Positions 10,201 to 18,599 of a DNA stretch of 64,000 nucleotides are shown here, piece after piece; positions within the stretch are counted from its first letter, which is position 1, and every line of letters begins with the position of its first letter. The stretch lies in assembly GCF_018135625.1 (NCBI RefSeq), contig NZ_CP073078.1:2760501-2824500 (forward strand). Direction: 5' to 3'. A model generated the notes under the pieces. The model made no database searches and was not told where the DNA came from. It saw nothing but the letters and a program-made list of their open reading frames with translations. A program made the translations under genes and the position numbers. The DNA is from Phenylobacterium montanum. GTDB lineage: Bacteria > Pseudomonadota > Alphaproteobacteria > Caulobacterales > Caulobacteraceae.

Positions 10201-10591
10201 CTCACTCAGCGACAATGCAGATCCCGGCGTGCGCTACTTCTCAGGCGTTGCGACCTACCGCACCTCCTTCCACGCCGATGCGCTGCGGCCAGGCCAAAGG
10301 GCGCAGCTGGACCTTGGGCGCATCGGCGATGTCGGACAGGTGCTCGTCAATGGCGTGGCGGTCGGCACAGCCTGGAATGCGCCCTACCGCATGGATGTGA
10401 CCAAGGCGCTACGTCCGGGCGAAAACCGGCTGGAGGTCCGTATCGCCGACCTTTGGGTCAATCGCCTGATCGGCGACCAGCAGCCCGGCGCCAAGAAAAT
10501 CACATTCACCGTCGCGCCGACCTACAAGCCCGACGCGCCGCTGAGACCGTCGGGACTGATGGGACCGGTGAGGCTGCTGACCACGCGATAG
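7208..10591 (+). CDS. Alpha-L-rhamnosidase, glycoside hydrolase family 106
   Basis: 1127 aa exported enzyme that would release terminal alpha-L-rhamnose from plant glycosides or pectin side chains. A signal peptide covers roughly residues 1-35, ending at LAGSAETDS. The mature N-terminus, RPRVWWHWMNGNVTKDGIAK, is characteristic of GH106. The barrel is followed by beta-sandwich domains, and the C-terminus contains a carbohydrate-binding-like fold (VLVNGVAVGTAWNAPYR). Length fits the family (about 1,000-1,200 aa). Start ATG 7208 is preceded by AGGGAGGA. It lies 58 bp after the permease gene, so it probably belongs to the rhaK operon, and a hairpin follows its stop. Confidence 0.88.
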   Translation: MAAKGTTPSRAVMMGALLLGVALTGAPDHAALAGSAETDSLAAGFENPPMSARPRVWWHWMNGNVTKDGIAKDLDWMSRVGIGGLQTFDVDLMTPQIVPHRLVYMSPEWKDAFRFAAGLADEKGLELAIASSPGWSETGGPWVKPEDAMKKLVWSETILAGGQPFQGVLAQPPKATGPMGDLAEEPSFLGPPDPNKPQIYADAAVVAYRIPDAPAPAPVIALAGGASLEAGAIQDGKLSTGLEIARGDDKAPTTLVFSYPAPVTIRTLVIALSPNNDVFGFGGAQVAPRLEAEDGSGGWKQVAQVDLRGAAQTTISFAAVTAQHFRIVFEPAPRSNENPFSGVPGAQVFDFGAAPPLKTITIKELRLESEPRVNRFELKAGFGVAPSYFALDLGLQDEPGVAIQDVIDLTSHMAPDGRLDWTPPPGRWRVLRLGYSLTGTTNHPTTKEASGLEVDKLDGPAVRRYLETYLSLYSDAAGGDRIGQHGVRALLTDSIEVGAANWTPKMLDDFQRLRGYDPRPWLPVLTGAVIGSRAQSDAFLYDYRRTLADLLASQHYGTVADVAHEHGLKLYGEALEDRRPMLGDDLTMRSHTDVPMSALWTYDPAKGPKPSYLGDMRGAASVAHIYGQNVVAAESLTAAFSPWAFAPHDLKKFIDLEFASGVNRPVIHTSVHQPLDDKQPGLSLFIFGQYFNRHETWAEMARPWIDYISRSAYLLQQGRNVADVAYFIGEERPITQLYEDHALGDLPRTYAFDFVDADIVLGKLSVDGQELVSPAGARYRALYLGGDSRRMTLPVLKKLAALAEAGGVIVGAAPTATPSLADDQKAFDDLVHQLWSGAPITAVGRGKVIASTDIEASLGQMGQRPDFRYDDPAGDRKVLFVHRRTPDADIYFVDNRKDRPEAFDAHFRIAGRTPEIWRAETGAAEPVSYRIEEAETRVPLEMRPYDAFFVVFRRPAHTAVRTIAKAAWRPALTLDRGWDVTFQPERGARAEAHFDKLASLSDNADPGVRYFSGVATYRTSFHADALRPGQRAQLDLGRIGDVGQVLVNGVAVGTAWNAPYRMDVTKALRPGENRLEVRIADLWVNRLIGDQQPGAKKITFTVAPTYKPDAPLRPSGLMGPVRLLTTR

Positions 10592-10592
10592 A

Positions 10593-10618
10593 GCGGCTTC
10601 CGCTTCGGTCCAAGCCGC
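10593..10618 (+). terminator. Hairpin immediately after the GH106 stop (no T-tract)
   Basis: GCGGCTT at 10593-10599 pairs perfectly with AAGCCGC at 10612-10618 across a 12-nt loop, starting one base after the stop codon. There is no run of T afterwards, so it may stabilise the 3' end or act as a weak attenuator and is not a classical intrinsic terminator. Confidence 0.3.
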
Positions 10619-10754
10619 CTGAAGGCAATAGAAATGTGGCCCCTATTTAGACCCGCCGGGAAGAGGCATGGCTGGATTGGCCGTCACCGGACGTTATGGC
10701 GGCGTGACCGAACCCGCCGGGCGCCGCGGCAAGCCATCGGGCTTCAAGGAGACT

Positions 10755-10778
10755 GCCCAGCGGATACCCCCGCTGGGC
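10755..10778. promoter_or_regulatory. Perfect 9-bp hairpin in the GH3 leader region
   Basis: GCCCAGCGG (10755-10763) and CCGCTGGGC (10770-10778) form a perfect 9-bp stem with a 6-nt loop, 39 bp upstream of the GH3 start codon. No T-tract follows on either strand. It could be a processing or RNA-stability element between the GH106 and GH3 messages; its role is not evident from sequence. Confidence 0.4.
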
Positions 10779-10817
10779 CTGGCTACGGCGCATCCCGCCG
10801 TCTTTAGAGGAGACGCC

Positions 10818-13013
10818 ATGCGGGGCTTGTTGTGCAACGGTCTGAGCGCGATAGCCGCGCTCGCCGCCCTGGCTTCGCCGACCGCTGGGCAGACCCATGA
10901 GAGCGGCGCCCCATCGCCCGCCATCGAGGCGCGCGTCGCGAGCTTGCTGGGCCAGATGACCCTCGAGGAAAAGCTCACCCTGGTGAACGGCCGCTTTCCC
11001 AGGATGATGAAATCGCTGCCCGCCGGTGTCATCCCCTCCGCCGGCTACGTAGCCGGCGTCGCGAGGCTCGGTGTTCCGGAGATGAAGGAGAGCGACGCCA
11101 GCCTCGGGGTCGCCAATGCTGGACGCACCGGCGATGACGCGGTCGCCCTGCCCTCCGCCCTGGCCCTCGCCGCCAGCTGGGACGCCGACATGGCTTACGC
11201 CGGCGGCGCCATGATCGGCGGCGAAGCCCGACACAAGGGCTTCAATGTCCTGCTCGCCGGCGGGGTCAATCTGGTCCGCGACCCCTTCAACGGACGCAAC
11301 TTCGAATATCTCGGCGAGGATCCCTTGCTCGCCGGCCGCATGGCGGCGGCCTCGGTTCGCGGCGTGCAGTCCCAACACGTGATCTCGACCGTCAAGCATT
11401 TCGTGCTGAATGCGCAGGAAACGGGCCGCCACGTACTCGACGCAAGGATTGGCGAAGCCGCGCTTCGCGAATCCGACCTCTTGGCCTTCGAAATCGCCAT
11501 CGAGTCGGGCGCCCCCGGCGCGGTCATGTGCGCCTACAACAAGGTCGGCGGCGCCTACGCCTGTGAAAACCCGCACATCTTGACGGACGTCCTGAAGACC
11601 GACTGGGGCTGGAAAGGCTTCGTCATGTCCGATTGGGGGGCGGTCCATACGGTCGAGGCCGCCAGGGCCGGGCTGGACCAGGAGTCCGGCCAGGAGCTGG
11701 ACCAAGAAGCCTATTTCGACGCCCCGCTGCGCGCGGCGCTCGCCGACGGAAGGGTCAGTCTTACGAGACTGAACGACATGGTGGGGCGGATCTTGCGCAG
11801 CCAGCTGGCCACGGGCCTGATGGATCCGCTTCCCGCGGCCGGCCCCTACGACAAGGCCGCAGACGCCGCGATTGCCCAGGCCGAGGCGGAGGCCGGCCTT
11901 TTGCTGCTCAAGAACGAAGGCGACATCCTGCCGCTTGCCGCCGGCGCCCGGCGTATCGCCGTGATCGGCGGCCATGCCGATGTCGGGGTTCTTTCCGGCG
12001 GCGGCTCATCCCAGGTGATCCCCGCCGGGTCGCTCGTACGCGCGCGGCCGGCCGCCTCGCCGGCATGGAGCGAGGGGATCGTCTACCATCCCTCCTCGCC
12101 GCTGGCGGCGATCCGCAGCCGTGCGGGAAGCGGCGTCGTACAATTCGATCCGGGCGAGGACATCGCCTCCGCCGCCAGGCTCGCGCGAGACAGCGACGTC
12201 GCTGTCGTCTTCGCCGAGCAATGGACCACCGAGGGTGCGGACGCCCCGCTCAGCCTCTCCGATCACCAGGAGGCTCTGATTGGCGCCGTGGCGACCGCCA
12301 ATCCCAGGACCATCGTCGTACTGGAGAACGGGGGCCCGGTGCTCATGCCCTGGATCGACGCCGCCAAGGCCGTGGTCGAGGCCTGGTATCCCGGCCAGCG
12401 CGGCGGGGAAGCGATCGCCCGATTGCTGTTCGGCGAGGTGTCGCCAAAGGGCCGCCTGCCCGTGACGTTCGCCGCAGGTCCCGACCAGCTGGTGCGCCCA
12501 TCGCCCCCCGGACTTGCCATGGCGACGGCGGAAGGACTGAAACCGGAGGCGCAGGCGCCCTTCGCCGTGAACTATGTCGAAGGGTCTTCTGTGGGCTACC
12601 GATGGTTCGCCGAGAAGGATCGAAAGCCGCTGTTTCCGTTCGGCTATGGCCTGTCCTACACCCGCTTTCACTACGGCCGCCTGAAAGCGACGGGCGGATC
12701 CGGGGTCACGGTTCAGGTCGAGGTGGCCAATATCGGCCAACGGCCCGGCGTGGCGGTCGCCCAACTCTATCTCGCCAAAAGTCCGGGCCGCACGCAACAG
12801 CGGCTCCTGGGCTGGCGACGGGTCGCGCTCAAACCGGGCGAACGGCGCAGGGTCGAGATCACCGCCGAGCCGCGGCTGCTCGCGGACTGGGACGAGGCCG
12901 CGCATGACTGGCGGATAAGGCCCGGCGCATACGCCCTTTTCGTCGGCGACAACGCCGATGATCGCGCCGCCACCGCGCAGGCCGTCCTGCGCGGGGCCGA
13001 ACTCAAGCCGTGA
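10818..13013 (+). CDS. Beta-glucosidase-like glycoside hydrolase family 3, exported
   Basis: 731 aa. The signal peptide MRGLLCNGLSAIAALAALAS ends before about residue 26. The GH3 N-terminal barrel carries VISTVKHFVLNAQE and the nucleophile region GFVMSDWGAVHT, in which Asp272 is the likely nucleophile. The alpha/beta sandwich domain (about 350-560) and a C-terminal fibronectin III-like domain (about 620-730) complete a typical beta-glucosidase layout. The ATG at 10818 follows AGAGGAGA; a longer open frame from 10668 would bury the signal peptide and is rejected. Next to two rhamnosidases it probably removes the beta-linked glucose left after de-rhamnosylation, though beta-xylosidase activity is possible in this family. 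Confidence 0.87.
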   Translation: MRGLLCNGLSAIAALAALASPTAGQTHESGAPSPAIEARVASLLGQMTLEEKLTLVNGRFPRMMKSLPAGVIPSAGYVAGVARLGVPEMKESDASLGVANAGRTGDDAVALPSALALAASWDADMAYAGGAMIGGEARHKGFNVLLAGGVNLVRDPFNGRNFEYLGEDPLLAGRMAAASVRGVQSQHVISTVKHFVLNAQETGRHVLDARIGEAALRESDLLAFEIAIESGAPGAVMCAYNKVGGAYACENPHILTDVLKTDWGWKGFVMSDWGAVHTVEAARAGLDQESGQELDQEAYFDAPLRAALADGRVSLTRLNDMVGRILRSQLATGLMDPLPAAGPYDKAADAAIAQAEAEAGLLLLKNEGDILPLAAGARRIAVIGGHADVGVLSGGGSSQVIPAGSLVRARPAASPAWSEGIVYHPSSPLAAIRSRAGSGVVQFDPGEDIASAARLARDSDVAVVFAEQWTTEGADAPLSLSDHQEALIGAVATANPRTIVVLENGGPVLMPWIDAAKAVVEAWYPGQRGGEAIARLLFGEVSPKGRLPVTFAAGPDQLVRPSPPGLAMATAEGLKPEAQAPFAVNYVEGSSVGYRWFAEKDRKPLFPFGYGLSYTRFHYGRLKATGGSGVTVQVEVANIGQRPGVAVAQLYLAKSPGRTQQRLLGWRRVALKPGERRRVEITAEPRLLADWDEAAHDWRIRPGAYALFVGDNADDRAATAQAVLRGAELKP

Positions 13014-13066
13014 CGCATTCGCGAGCAGCAGACTTAGCGTTTCCCATCACCAAATCTGGGCCGACC

Positions 13067-14707
13067 ATGTCCTTTGTGAATCCTGACCGGCGCACCCTCT
13101 TCCTCGGCTTGGGGGGCGCCCTGGCGGCGCCTGCATTGGCCCGCGCCCAGGCTGACAGCCCCGTCGCGACCACCGCACGCGGACGCCTTCGTGGACTGCG
13201 CGAGCGCGGCGTCTGCGTCTTTCGAGGCATTCCCTATGCCGGCCCAGTGTCAGGTCGAGATCGCCGCTTCAAGGCGCCGCCGCCCGCCCCGTCCTGGACC
13301 GGCGTGCGCGACGCAACGCACCTGGGCGCCCCCGCCATTCAGCCTGTGGGCGGGCCCGGCGCCGAACCTCCGCCGTCGGAAGACTGTCTGTTCCTCAATA
13401 TCTGGACGCCGGCGGCTGACGGGGCCCAGCGCCCGGTCATGTTCTACAGCCACGGGGGCGGTTTCACAGTCGGCTCAGGCGGCCGCGCCTACCAGGACGG
13501 CGCGAACCTCGCGCGCGAGCAGGACGTGGTCGTCGTGGCCAGCAACCACCGCCTCGGCCTCTTCGGGTACCTCTATCTCGGTCACCTGCTGGGCCCCGAG
13601 TACGAAGGCAATCAGGGCCTCCAGGATCTGGTCGCAGCCTTGGCCTGGGTGAAGGAAAACATCTCCGCGTTCGGGGGCGACCCCGACAATGTGATGATTT
13701 TTGGCGAGAGCGGCGGCGGCGGCAAGACCGCCTGCCTCTACGCCATGCCCGGGGCGGCGCCCTACTTCAACAAGGCCTCCATCGAAAGTCCGATCGGCCC
13801 GGAAGACCGGACACCCGAGGAAGCGACCGACAGCGCCCGCCGGTTGATGAAGGCCCTGGGCCTGACCGATCCGCGCCAGCTGCTGGATGCGCCGGCCGCC
13901 GCCCTTCTTGGCTATCAGACGGGCGGCGACGCCCAGCTCACCCCGGGCGCGCAGAACCGATCGCGGCCGCAGGCCGACGACAGCCGCGCCTTCTGGCCCT
14001 TCATCGACGGACGCATCCTGCCCGAGGTCCCGTTCAAGACCGGCGCGCCCCTCGTCTCGGCGGACAAGCCGCTCATCATCGGCGGCTGCCGGGACGAGGC
14101 GGTTTTCTTCTTCCTGTTCGGCGACAAGAGCGTCTTCCGCCTGGATGACGCAGGCCTACACGAGCGGCTGAAGAGGGTCCTCGGTCCAGGATCGGACGAT
14201 TGGACCGCCGCTTTTCGGCGCACGCGACCGACCGCCACGCCATCCCAACTGTTCATGGCCATTTTGACCGCCACGCCCTGGCGTGCGCACGCCGTGCGCA
14301 TCGCCGAGACCAAGGCGGCCCAGGCTCGGGCCTCAGTCTATTCCTACATTTTGAACTACGCCTCCCCGGCGCGCGTGCCCGGAACGGACTTTGCGATGGG
14401 CTCGCCGCACGCCTCGGACATCGCCATGAAATTCGACAATGTCGACGCCGCAGCGCCAGGCGGCGGCTTCGGCGCGGACTCGTCCGAGGCGCGGCGCCGC
14501 TGCGCGCGGAACATGAGCACCCTTTGGGGGAGCTTCGCGCACACAGGGCGTCCGGCGGCGCCGGGTCAGCCTGCATGGCCCGCCTACACCTTGCCGGGCC
14601 GCGAGACCTTGCTGATCGATGCGGAGTGCCGGGTCGAAAGCGACCCGGAAGGCGAGGAACGCCGCTTCTGGCAAGCAAGGCCGGATGCCGAGCAGATCCG
14701 CTACTGA
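13067..14707 (+). CDS. Type-B carboxylesterase, probably exported
   Basis: 546 aa alpha/beta hydrolase of the carboxylesterase type B family. The N-terminus MSFVNPDRRTLFLGLGGALAAPALARAQA has a twin-arginine-like RR followed by a hydrophobic stretch. The nucleophile elbow is GESGGGG with Ser215 (the family usually has GESAGG), with SPHASDIAMKF holding a plausible catalytic histidine. The frame is also open from a GTG at 13010 that overlaps the GH3 stop; the ATG at 13067 is preferred because it places the signal peptide at the N-terminus. Between glycosidases it could remove acetyl or phenolic acyl groups from glycosides. Substrate is inference. Confidence 0.82.
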   Translation: MSFVNPDRRTLFLGLGGALAAPALARAQADSPVATTARGRLRGLRERGVCVFRGIPYAGPVSGRDRRFKAPPPAPSWTGVRDATHLGAPAIQPVGGPGAEPPPSEDCLFLNIWTPAADGAQRPVMFYSHGGGFTVGSGGRAYQDGANLAREQDVVVVASNHRLGLFGYLYLGHLLGPEYEGNQGLQDLVAALAWVKENISAFGGDPDNVMIFGESGGGGKTACLYAMPGAAPYFNKASIESPIGPEDRTPEEATDSARRLMKALGLTDPRQLLDAPAAALLGYQTGGDAQLTPGAQNRSRPQADDSRAFWPFIDGRILPEVPFKTGAPLVSADKPLIIGGCRDEAVFFFLFGDKSVFRLDDAGLHERLKRVLGPGSDDWTAAFRRTRPTATPSQLFMAILTATPWRAHAVRIAETKAAQARASVYSYILNYASPARVPGTDFAMGSPHASDIAMKFDNVDAAAPGGGFGADSSEARRRCARNMSTLWGSFAHTGRPAAPGQPAWPAYTLPGRETLLIDAECRVESDPEGEERRFWQARPDAEQIRY

Positions 14708-14719
14708 AGGATCCCAAAG

Positions 14720-17158
14720 ATGGACCGCCGCCCCCCCTGCCGCCGCCTTCCGAGCCCGGCCATCGCGCTGTCAATCGCCGCCCTGGCCCCCGCGCTTTGC
14801 GTCGGCCGGGCGGAGGCGGCGCAATGGATCGGCTTTCCCGGCCTGACCGGCGCGGCGCCGGAACAAGGCCTCGCGCTGCAGTTCCGCCGAGAGATCGAGC
14901 TGAAAGCCCCACCGCAAACCTTGAGGGTCAGGGTCAGCGCCGATAGCCGCTATGTTCTCTATGTCAACGGGCTGCGCGCAGCGGCCGGCCCTGCCCGCGG
15001 CGACCTTGGCCATTGGCGGTACGAGACGATCGACATCGCGCCCGACCTGAAGCCCGGCGCCAACGTCATCGCCGCCGAAGTGTGGAGCGACGGCGCCGCT
15101 GCACCGCTGGCCCAGGTCACGACCGGCCATACCGCCTTTTGGCTCCAGACCGAACATGGCCTCCTCGGCGAGGCCTTCGACAGCGGGCCGGGCTGGCGCG
15201 TGCGGGTCGACCCGTCGCGCTCGGTCTCGCCAGCGCGCGCCCAGCTGCGCCAGGAGCACGTGCCTGGATTCTATGCCGCCGGAGCGCCGGAGACGCTGGA
15301 CGCAAAGCTCGAAGCGACGGACTGGAACGCCTCGGCCAGCGGCGCGCCGGGATGGACGCAGGCTGCGCCAGCCAACGATGGCCAGCCGCCATCCGTCACC
15401 TTGCAAGCCGATGCCTTACCGTCGCAATTGTTGGAACCCATCGCCGGCGGTCGTCTCGTGCGCGCCGTGGGCGTGGAGGGCGGCGCCTTTCCCCAAGGGC
15501 CGGTGCTCGTTCCCGCGCATGCGGAAGCCAAACTGCTGATCGACGCCGGCCGGGTCCAGTCCGCTTATCCCTTATTGCTGACCTCAGGCGGCGCGGGCGC
15601 CACCGTTTCCCTGACCTATGCCGAAGCGCTCTACGATCCGGCCAATCCGCTCTTCGCCGAGGCGATGGCCAAGGAACCGGGAGAGGGCCCCGAACTTCTT
15701 CCCCGCTTCTTCGATCGCGCCACTGTCGACCACGGCGTCGCCTTAGGCCTGACCGACACCGTCAAGCCCGACGGCGATGATCATCACCGTTTCTCGCCCT
15801 TCTGGTGGCGCACCTGGCGGTTCGTCGAGATCAGCGTCAAGACCGGCGACCAGCCCCTGACGCTGGACTCGTTCCAGGCGCTGGAGACCCGCTACCCGTT
15901 CGCCCAAACAGGCCGGTTCGTCAGCAGTGACGACGAGCTCAACCGCGTCTGGCGCATCGGATGGGACACCGCCCGTCTCGACGCGCACGAAACCTATATG
16001 GACACCGCCTACTGGGAGCAGCTGCAATACATCGGCGACACGCGCCTGCAGATGCTGATCTCCTACGCGGTGTCGGGCGATCCCCGGCTCGCGGTTCAGG
16101 CCCTTGATGCGTTCGACGCTTCCAGTGTGGTGGAGGGCATTCCCCAGTCCGCCTATCCCTCCACCAGCAAGAACCTCATTCCGCCATTCGCCCTGCTCTG
16201 GATCGACAGCCTGCACGACTACTGGATGCGGCAGCCGGACCGCGCGGTGCTCAAGCGGACCCTGCCCGGCGCGCGCGCGGTGCTCGACTGGTATGCGCCC
16301 TATCTGCGCGAGGCGGGCGTGCTGCGCATGACGCCGGGCTGGCTGTTCGTCGATTGGCGACCCACGCTGTCGGAAATGAACCCGCGCCACGAGGCGCGCC
16401 CGGACAGCTGCGTCATCACCCTGATGTACTATGGCGCTCTGCGGGACGCCGCCGACCTCGAGACGGCCGTCGGCAGCCGTCGCAAGGCGCGGGAGGACCA
16501 GAACCAGGCCGCCAAGGTGCGGACCGGCCTGCTCTCCCAATGCTGGTCGGACGAGCGCGGCCTGTTCGCCGACGCGCCGGCCAAGACCCGCTTCAGCCAG
16601 CACGCCAACGCCCTGGCCGTGCTCTATGACCTGGTCCCCAGGGCGCGCCAGCGGGAGGTTCTGGACCGCATCACAACGCGCGCCGGCGCACTGCAAGCGC
16701 CCGACGGGATCATTCCGGTCACCTACTATTTCGCCTTCTACCTGGCCGAGGCCTTCGATCACGCCGGTCTCGCCGACCGCTATCTCGGCATGCTCCAGCC
16801 CTGGCGCGAGATGGTTCGGCGCGGCTTCACCACCTATCCCGAGAACCCTGATCCATCGCGCTCCGACAGCCATGCCTGGAGCGCTCACCCGACCGCCGGC
16901 CTTTTGACCTACGTCGCCGGCATCCATCCCGCCGCGCCGGGATTTGCGCGGGTGAGGATCGAGCCTCATCTCGGCCCCCTGACCCGCCTCGACGCGGCTG
17001 CGGCCCATCCGCTCGGCCTGATCGAGACCTTGTACGTCTTAGGCGAGCACGGCGGCTCGGCCACGATCACCTTGCCTGCAGGCCTCGGTGGGGATTTCGT
17101 CTGGAAAGGGCGTCGGCGGCCCCTGCACGGCGGGCGCAACCGCTTCGGCCTCGATTGA
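14720..17158 (+). CDS. Alpha-L-rhamnosidase, GH78 type, exported
   Basis: 812 aa. A signal peptide occupies about residues 1-33 (ends GRAEAA). Beta-sandwich domains (about 35-380) precede the (alpha/alpha)6 catalytic barrel, where TYMDTAYWEQLQYIGDTRLQ matches the conserved GH78 acid-residue region, and a small C-terminal beta domain ends the protein. GAAGGA precedes ATG 14720, 12 bp after the esterase stop. The enzyme would cleave terminal rhamnose; having both GH78 and GH106 in one operon suggests two linkage types or substrate sizes. It overlaps no neighbour, and the MFS gene begins 7 bp later. Confidence 0.86.
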   Translation: MDRRPPCRRLPSPAIALSIAALAPALCVGRAEAAQWIGFPGLTGAAPEQGLALQFRREIELKAPPQTLRVRVSADSRYVLYVNGLRAAAGPARGDLGHWRYETIDIAPDLKPGANVIAAEVWSDGAAAPLAQVTTGHTAFWLQTEHGLLGEAFDSGPGWRVRVDPSRSVSPARAQLRQEHVPGFYAAGAPETLDAKLEATDWNASASGAPGWTQAAPANDGQPPSVTLQADALPSQLLEPIAGGRLVRAVGVEGGAFPQGPVLVPAHAEAKLLIDAGRVQSAYPLLLTSGGAGATVSLTYAEALYDPANPLFAEAMAKEPGEGPELLPRFFDRATVDHGVALGLTDTVKPDGDDHHRFSPFWWRTWRFVEISVKTGDQPLTLDSFQALETRYPFAQTGRFVSSDDELNRVWRIGWDTARLDAHETYMDTAYWEQLQYIGDTRLQMLISYAVSGDPRLAVQALDAFDASSVVEGIPQSAYPSTSKNLIPPFALLWIDSLHDYWMRQPDRAVLKRTLPGARAVLDWYAPYLREAGVLRMTPGWLFVDWRPTLSEMNPRHEARPDSCVITLMYYGALRDAADLETAVGSRRKAREDQNQAAKVRTGLLSQCWSDERGLFADAPAKTRFSQHANALAVLYDLVPRARQREVLDRITTRAGALQAPDGIIPVTYYFAFYLAEAFDHAGLADRYLGMLQPWREMVRRGFTTYPENPDPSRSDSHAWSAHPTAGLLTYVAGIHPAAPGFARVRIEPHLGPLTRLDAAAAHPLGLIETLYVLGEHGGSATITLPAGLGGDFVWKGRRRPLHGGRNRFGLD

Positions 17159-17165
17159 AGCGCCG

Positions 17166-18377
17166 ATGAACAAGGCTCGTGCGCCGCATCCGACGCTGCT
17201 CCTCGTGGTTTGCTGCTGGGCGGCGTTGGCCGAAGGGTTCAACCTTCAGGCGGCTGGGGTGACGTTGCCGATCCTGGCGCCGCTGTTCAAACTGAGCTCC
17301 GGCGATGGGCGCGGCGTCCTGGGCGGCTTTCTATCCACCAAGAGCCTCTTCTTAAGCTCGAGCACCTTTGGCCTGCTTTTCGGAGCACTGGTCGGCGGCC
17401 GCGCGGCGGATCTCATTGGACGCGGGCGCGTGGCCTCGGCTTCGGTGACGCTGCTCGCGGTGTTTTCCGCGGCCACCGCCTTGTGCGGCGATGCGAGCAG
17501 CCTGCTCTGGTGCCGGTTCCTGGCCGGTCTCGGCCTCGGCGGAGCCTTGCCCAATCTGATCGCGATGGTCTCCGAAGCCGCCGGCGCGGGCCGGCGCAAT
17601 ACGGCCATGGGCTTCCTCTACGCCAGCCTGCCCATGGGCGGCGTCAGCGTCAGCCTGCTCAGCTATCTCTTTGGCGACCAGGCCCACTGGCGGCTCATCT
17701 ACCTGGTCGGCGGCGCCGTCCCCCTGATCGCCGCGCCGGCGCTTCTGCGCCTTGGCCCGCCACGGCCGGAAGGCGCGAGCGCCGGGCGCGCCATGGCGGT
17801 TGGCCAGGTCCTGTTTGGTCCGCGCGCCAGGCGAACCCTGGTCCTCTGGCTTGCCTTCTTCTGCGCGCTGATCGCGCAGTATGTTCTGCTCGGCTGGATG
17901 CCGTCACTGCTGGTGGCGAAGGGCTTCAGCCATCCGCAGGCGGCGCTGGCCCAGCTCGCCTTCAACCTCTTGGGTGCGATCGGCAGCGCAGCGACCGGGG
18001 CCTTGTCCGACCGCGCCGGACGAAAGCGCATCGTCGCGATCACTTTCATCGCCGCAATCGTCGCCCTGGTCCTGGTGTCGCTGGCTCCGCCAGCCTTCGC
18101 GCTCTCGATCGGCCTGAGCGCCCTGCTCGGCTGGGCGGTCTCTGGCAGTCAGACCCTCGTCTACGCCGTTGCGCCGACCGTCTATCCGGCGGAGGCGCGC
18201 GGGGCCGGCGTCGGCTTCGCCGTGGCGGTGGGCCGGGTCGGCGCAGCGCTGGGTCCGCTGGTCGCCGGCGCGATGCTTGCGACGGGCGGCGGGCCGACAT
18301 CCGTATTGGGTCTTCTCGCGGCGCTGATGGCCTTGGCAGGCGCTGCAGCCCTGTGGCTTTGCAGCGCGGAACGCTGA
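17166..18377 (+). CDS. MFS transporter of the aromatic acid:H+ symporter (AAHS) type
   Basis: 403 aa with about twelve membrane segments. The first segment reads WAALAEGFNLQAAGVTLPIL, the acidic-residue TM1 signature of AAHS carriers (usually DGFD), and GRAADLIGRGRV is the loop 2-3 MFS motif. Relatives carry benzoates, hydroxyphenylpropionates or similar acids. Its position as the last gene after rhamnosidases, a glucosidase and an esterase suggests it imports the aromatic aglycone or a phenolic acid released by those enzymes. ATG 17166 lies 7 bp after the GH78 stop; a longer in-frame version from 17088 would overlap that gene and adds no recognisable sequence. Confidence 0.78.
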   Translation: MNKARAPHPTLLLVVCCWAALAEGFNLQAAGVTLPILAPLFKLSSGDGRGVLGGFLSTKSLFLSSSTFGLLFGALVGGRAADLIGRGRVASASVTLLAVFSAATALCGDASSLLWCRFLAGLGLGGALPNLIAMVSEAAGAGRRNTAMGFLYASLPMGGVSVSLLSYLFGDQAHWRLIYLVGGAVPLIAAPALLRLGPPRPEGASAGRAMAVGQVLFGPRARRTLVLWLAFFCALIAQYVLLGWMPSLLVAKGFSHPQAALAQLAFNLLGAIGSAATGALSDRAGRKRIVAITFIAAIVALVLVSLAPPAFALSIGLSALLGWAVSGSQTLVYAVAPTVYPAEARGAGVGFAVAVGRVGAALGPLVAGAMLATGGGPTSVLGLLAALMALAGAAALWLCSAER

Positions 18378-18544
18378 GAGGCCGAGCCGGCAGGCGAGCG
18401 CTCGATCGGGATCGCCTCCTGAAGGAGCCGAGCCATGCATGGCGGCTCACCACCTACAGCTGCGCCAATGACGCATGATCTGTCGGCTCACCGGCTTGGC
18501 TGCGCAATACATCCGCTGGCGCCCCCGCTCAATGCAATAAGCGC

Positions 18545-18575
18545 AAAAAGCCCCCGCCACCGAGGTGGCGAGGGC
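18545..18575 (-). terminator. Rho-independent terminator of the TonB receptor at 18600-21296
   Basis: On the minus strand a GC-rich 12-bp stem with one mismatch (arms 18550-18561 and 18564-18575) is followed directly by TTTTT. It lies 25 bp past the stop of the leftward receptor gene. On the plus strand no T-tract follows, so it serves mainly the receptor transcript. Confidence 0.85.
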
Positions 18576-18599
18576 AAAGTCCTAAAGAGGAAGGTGCGG

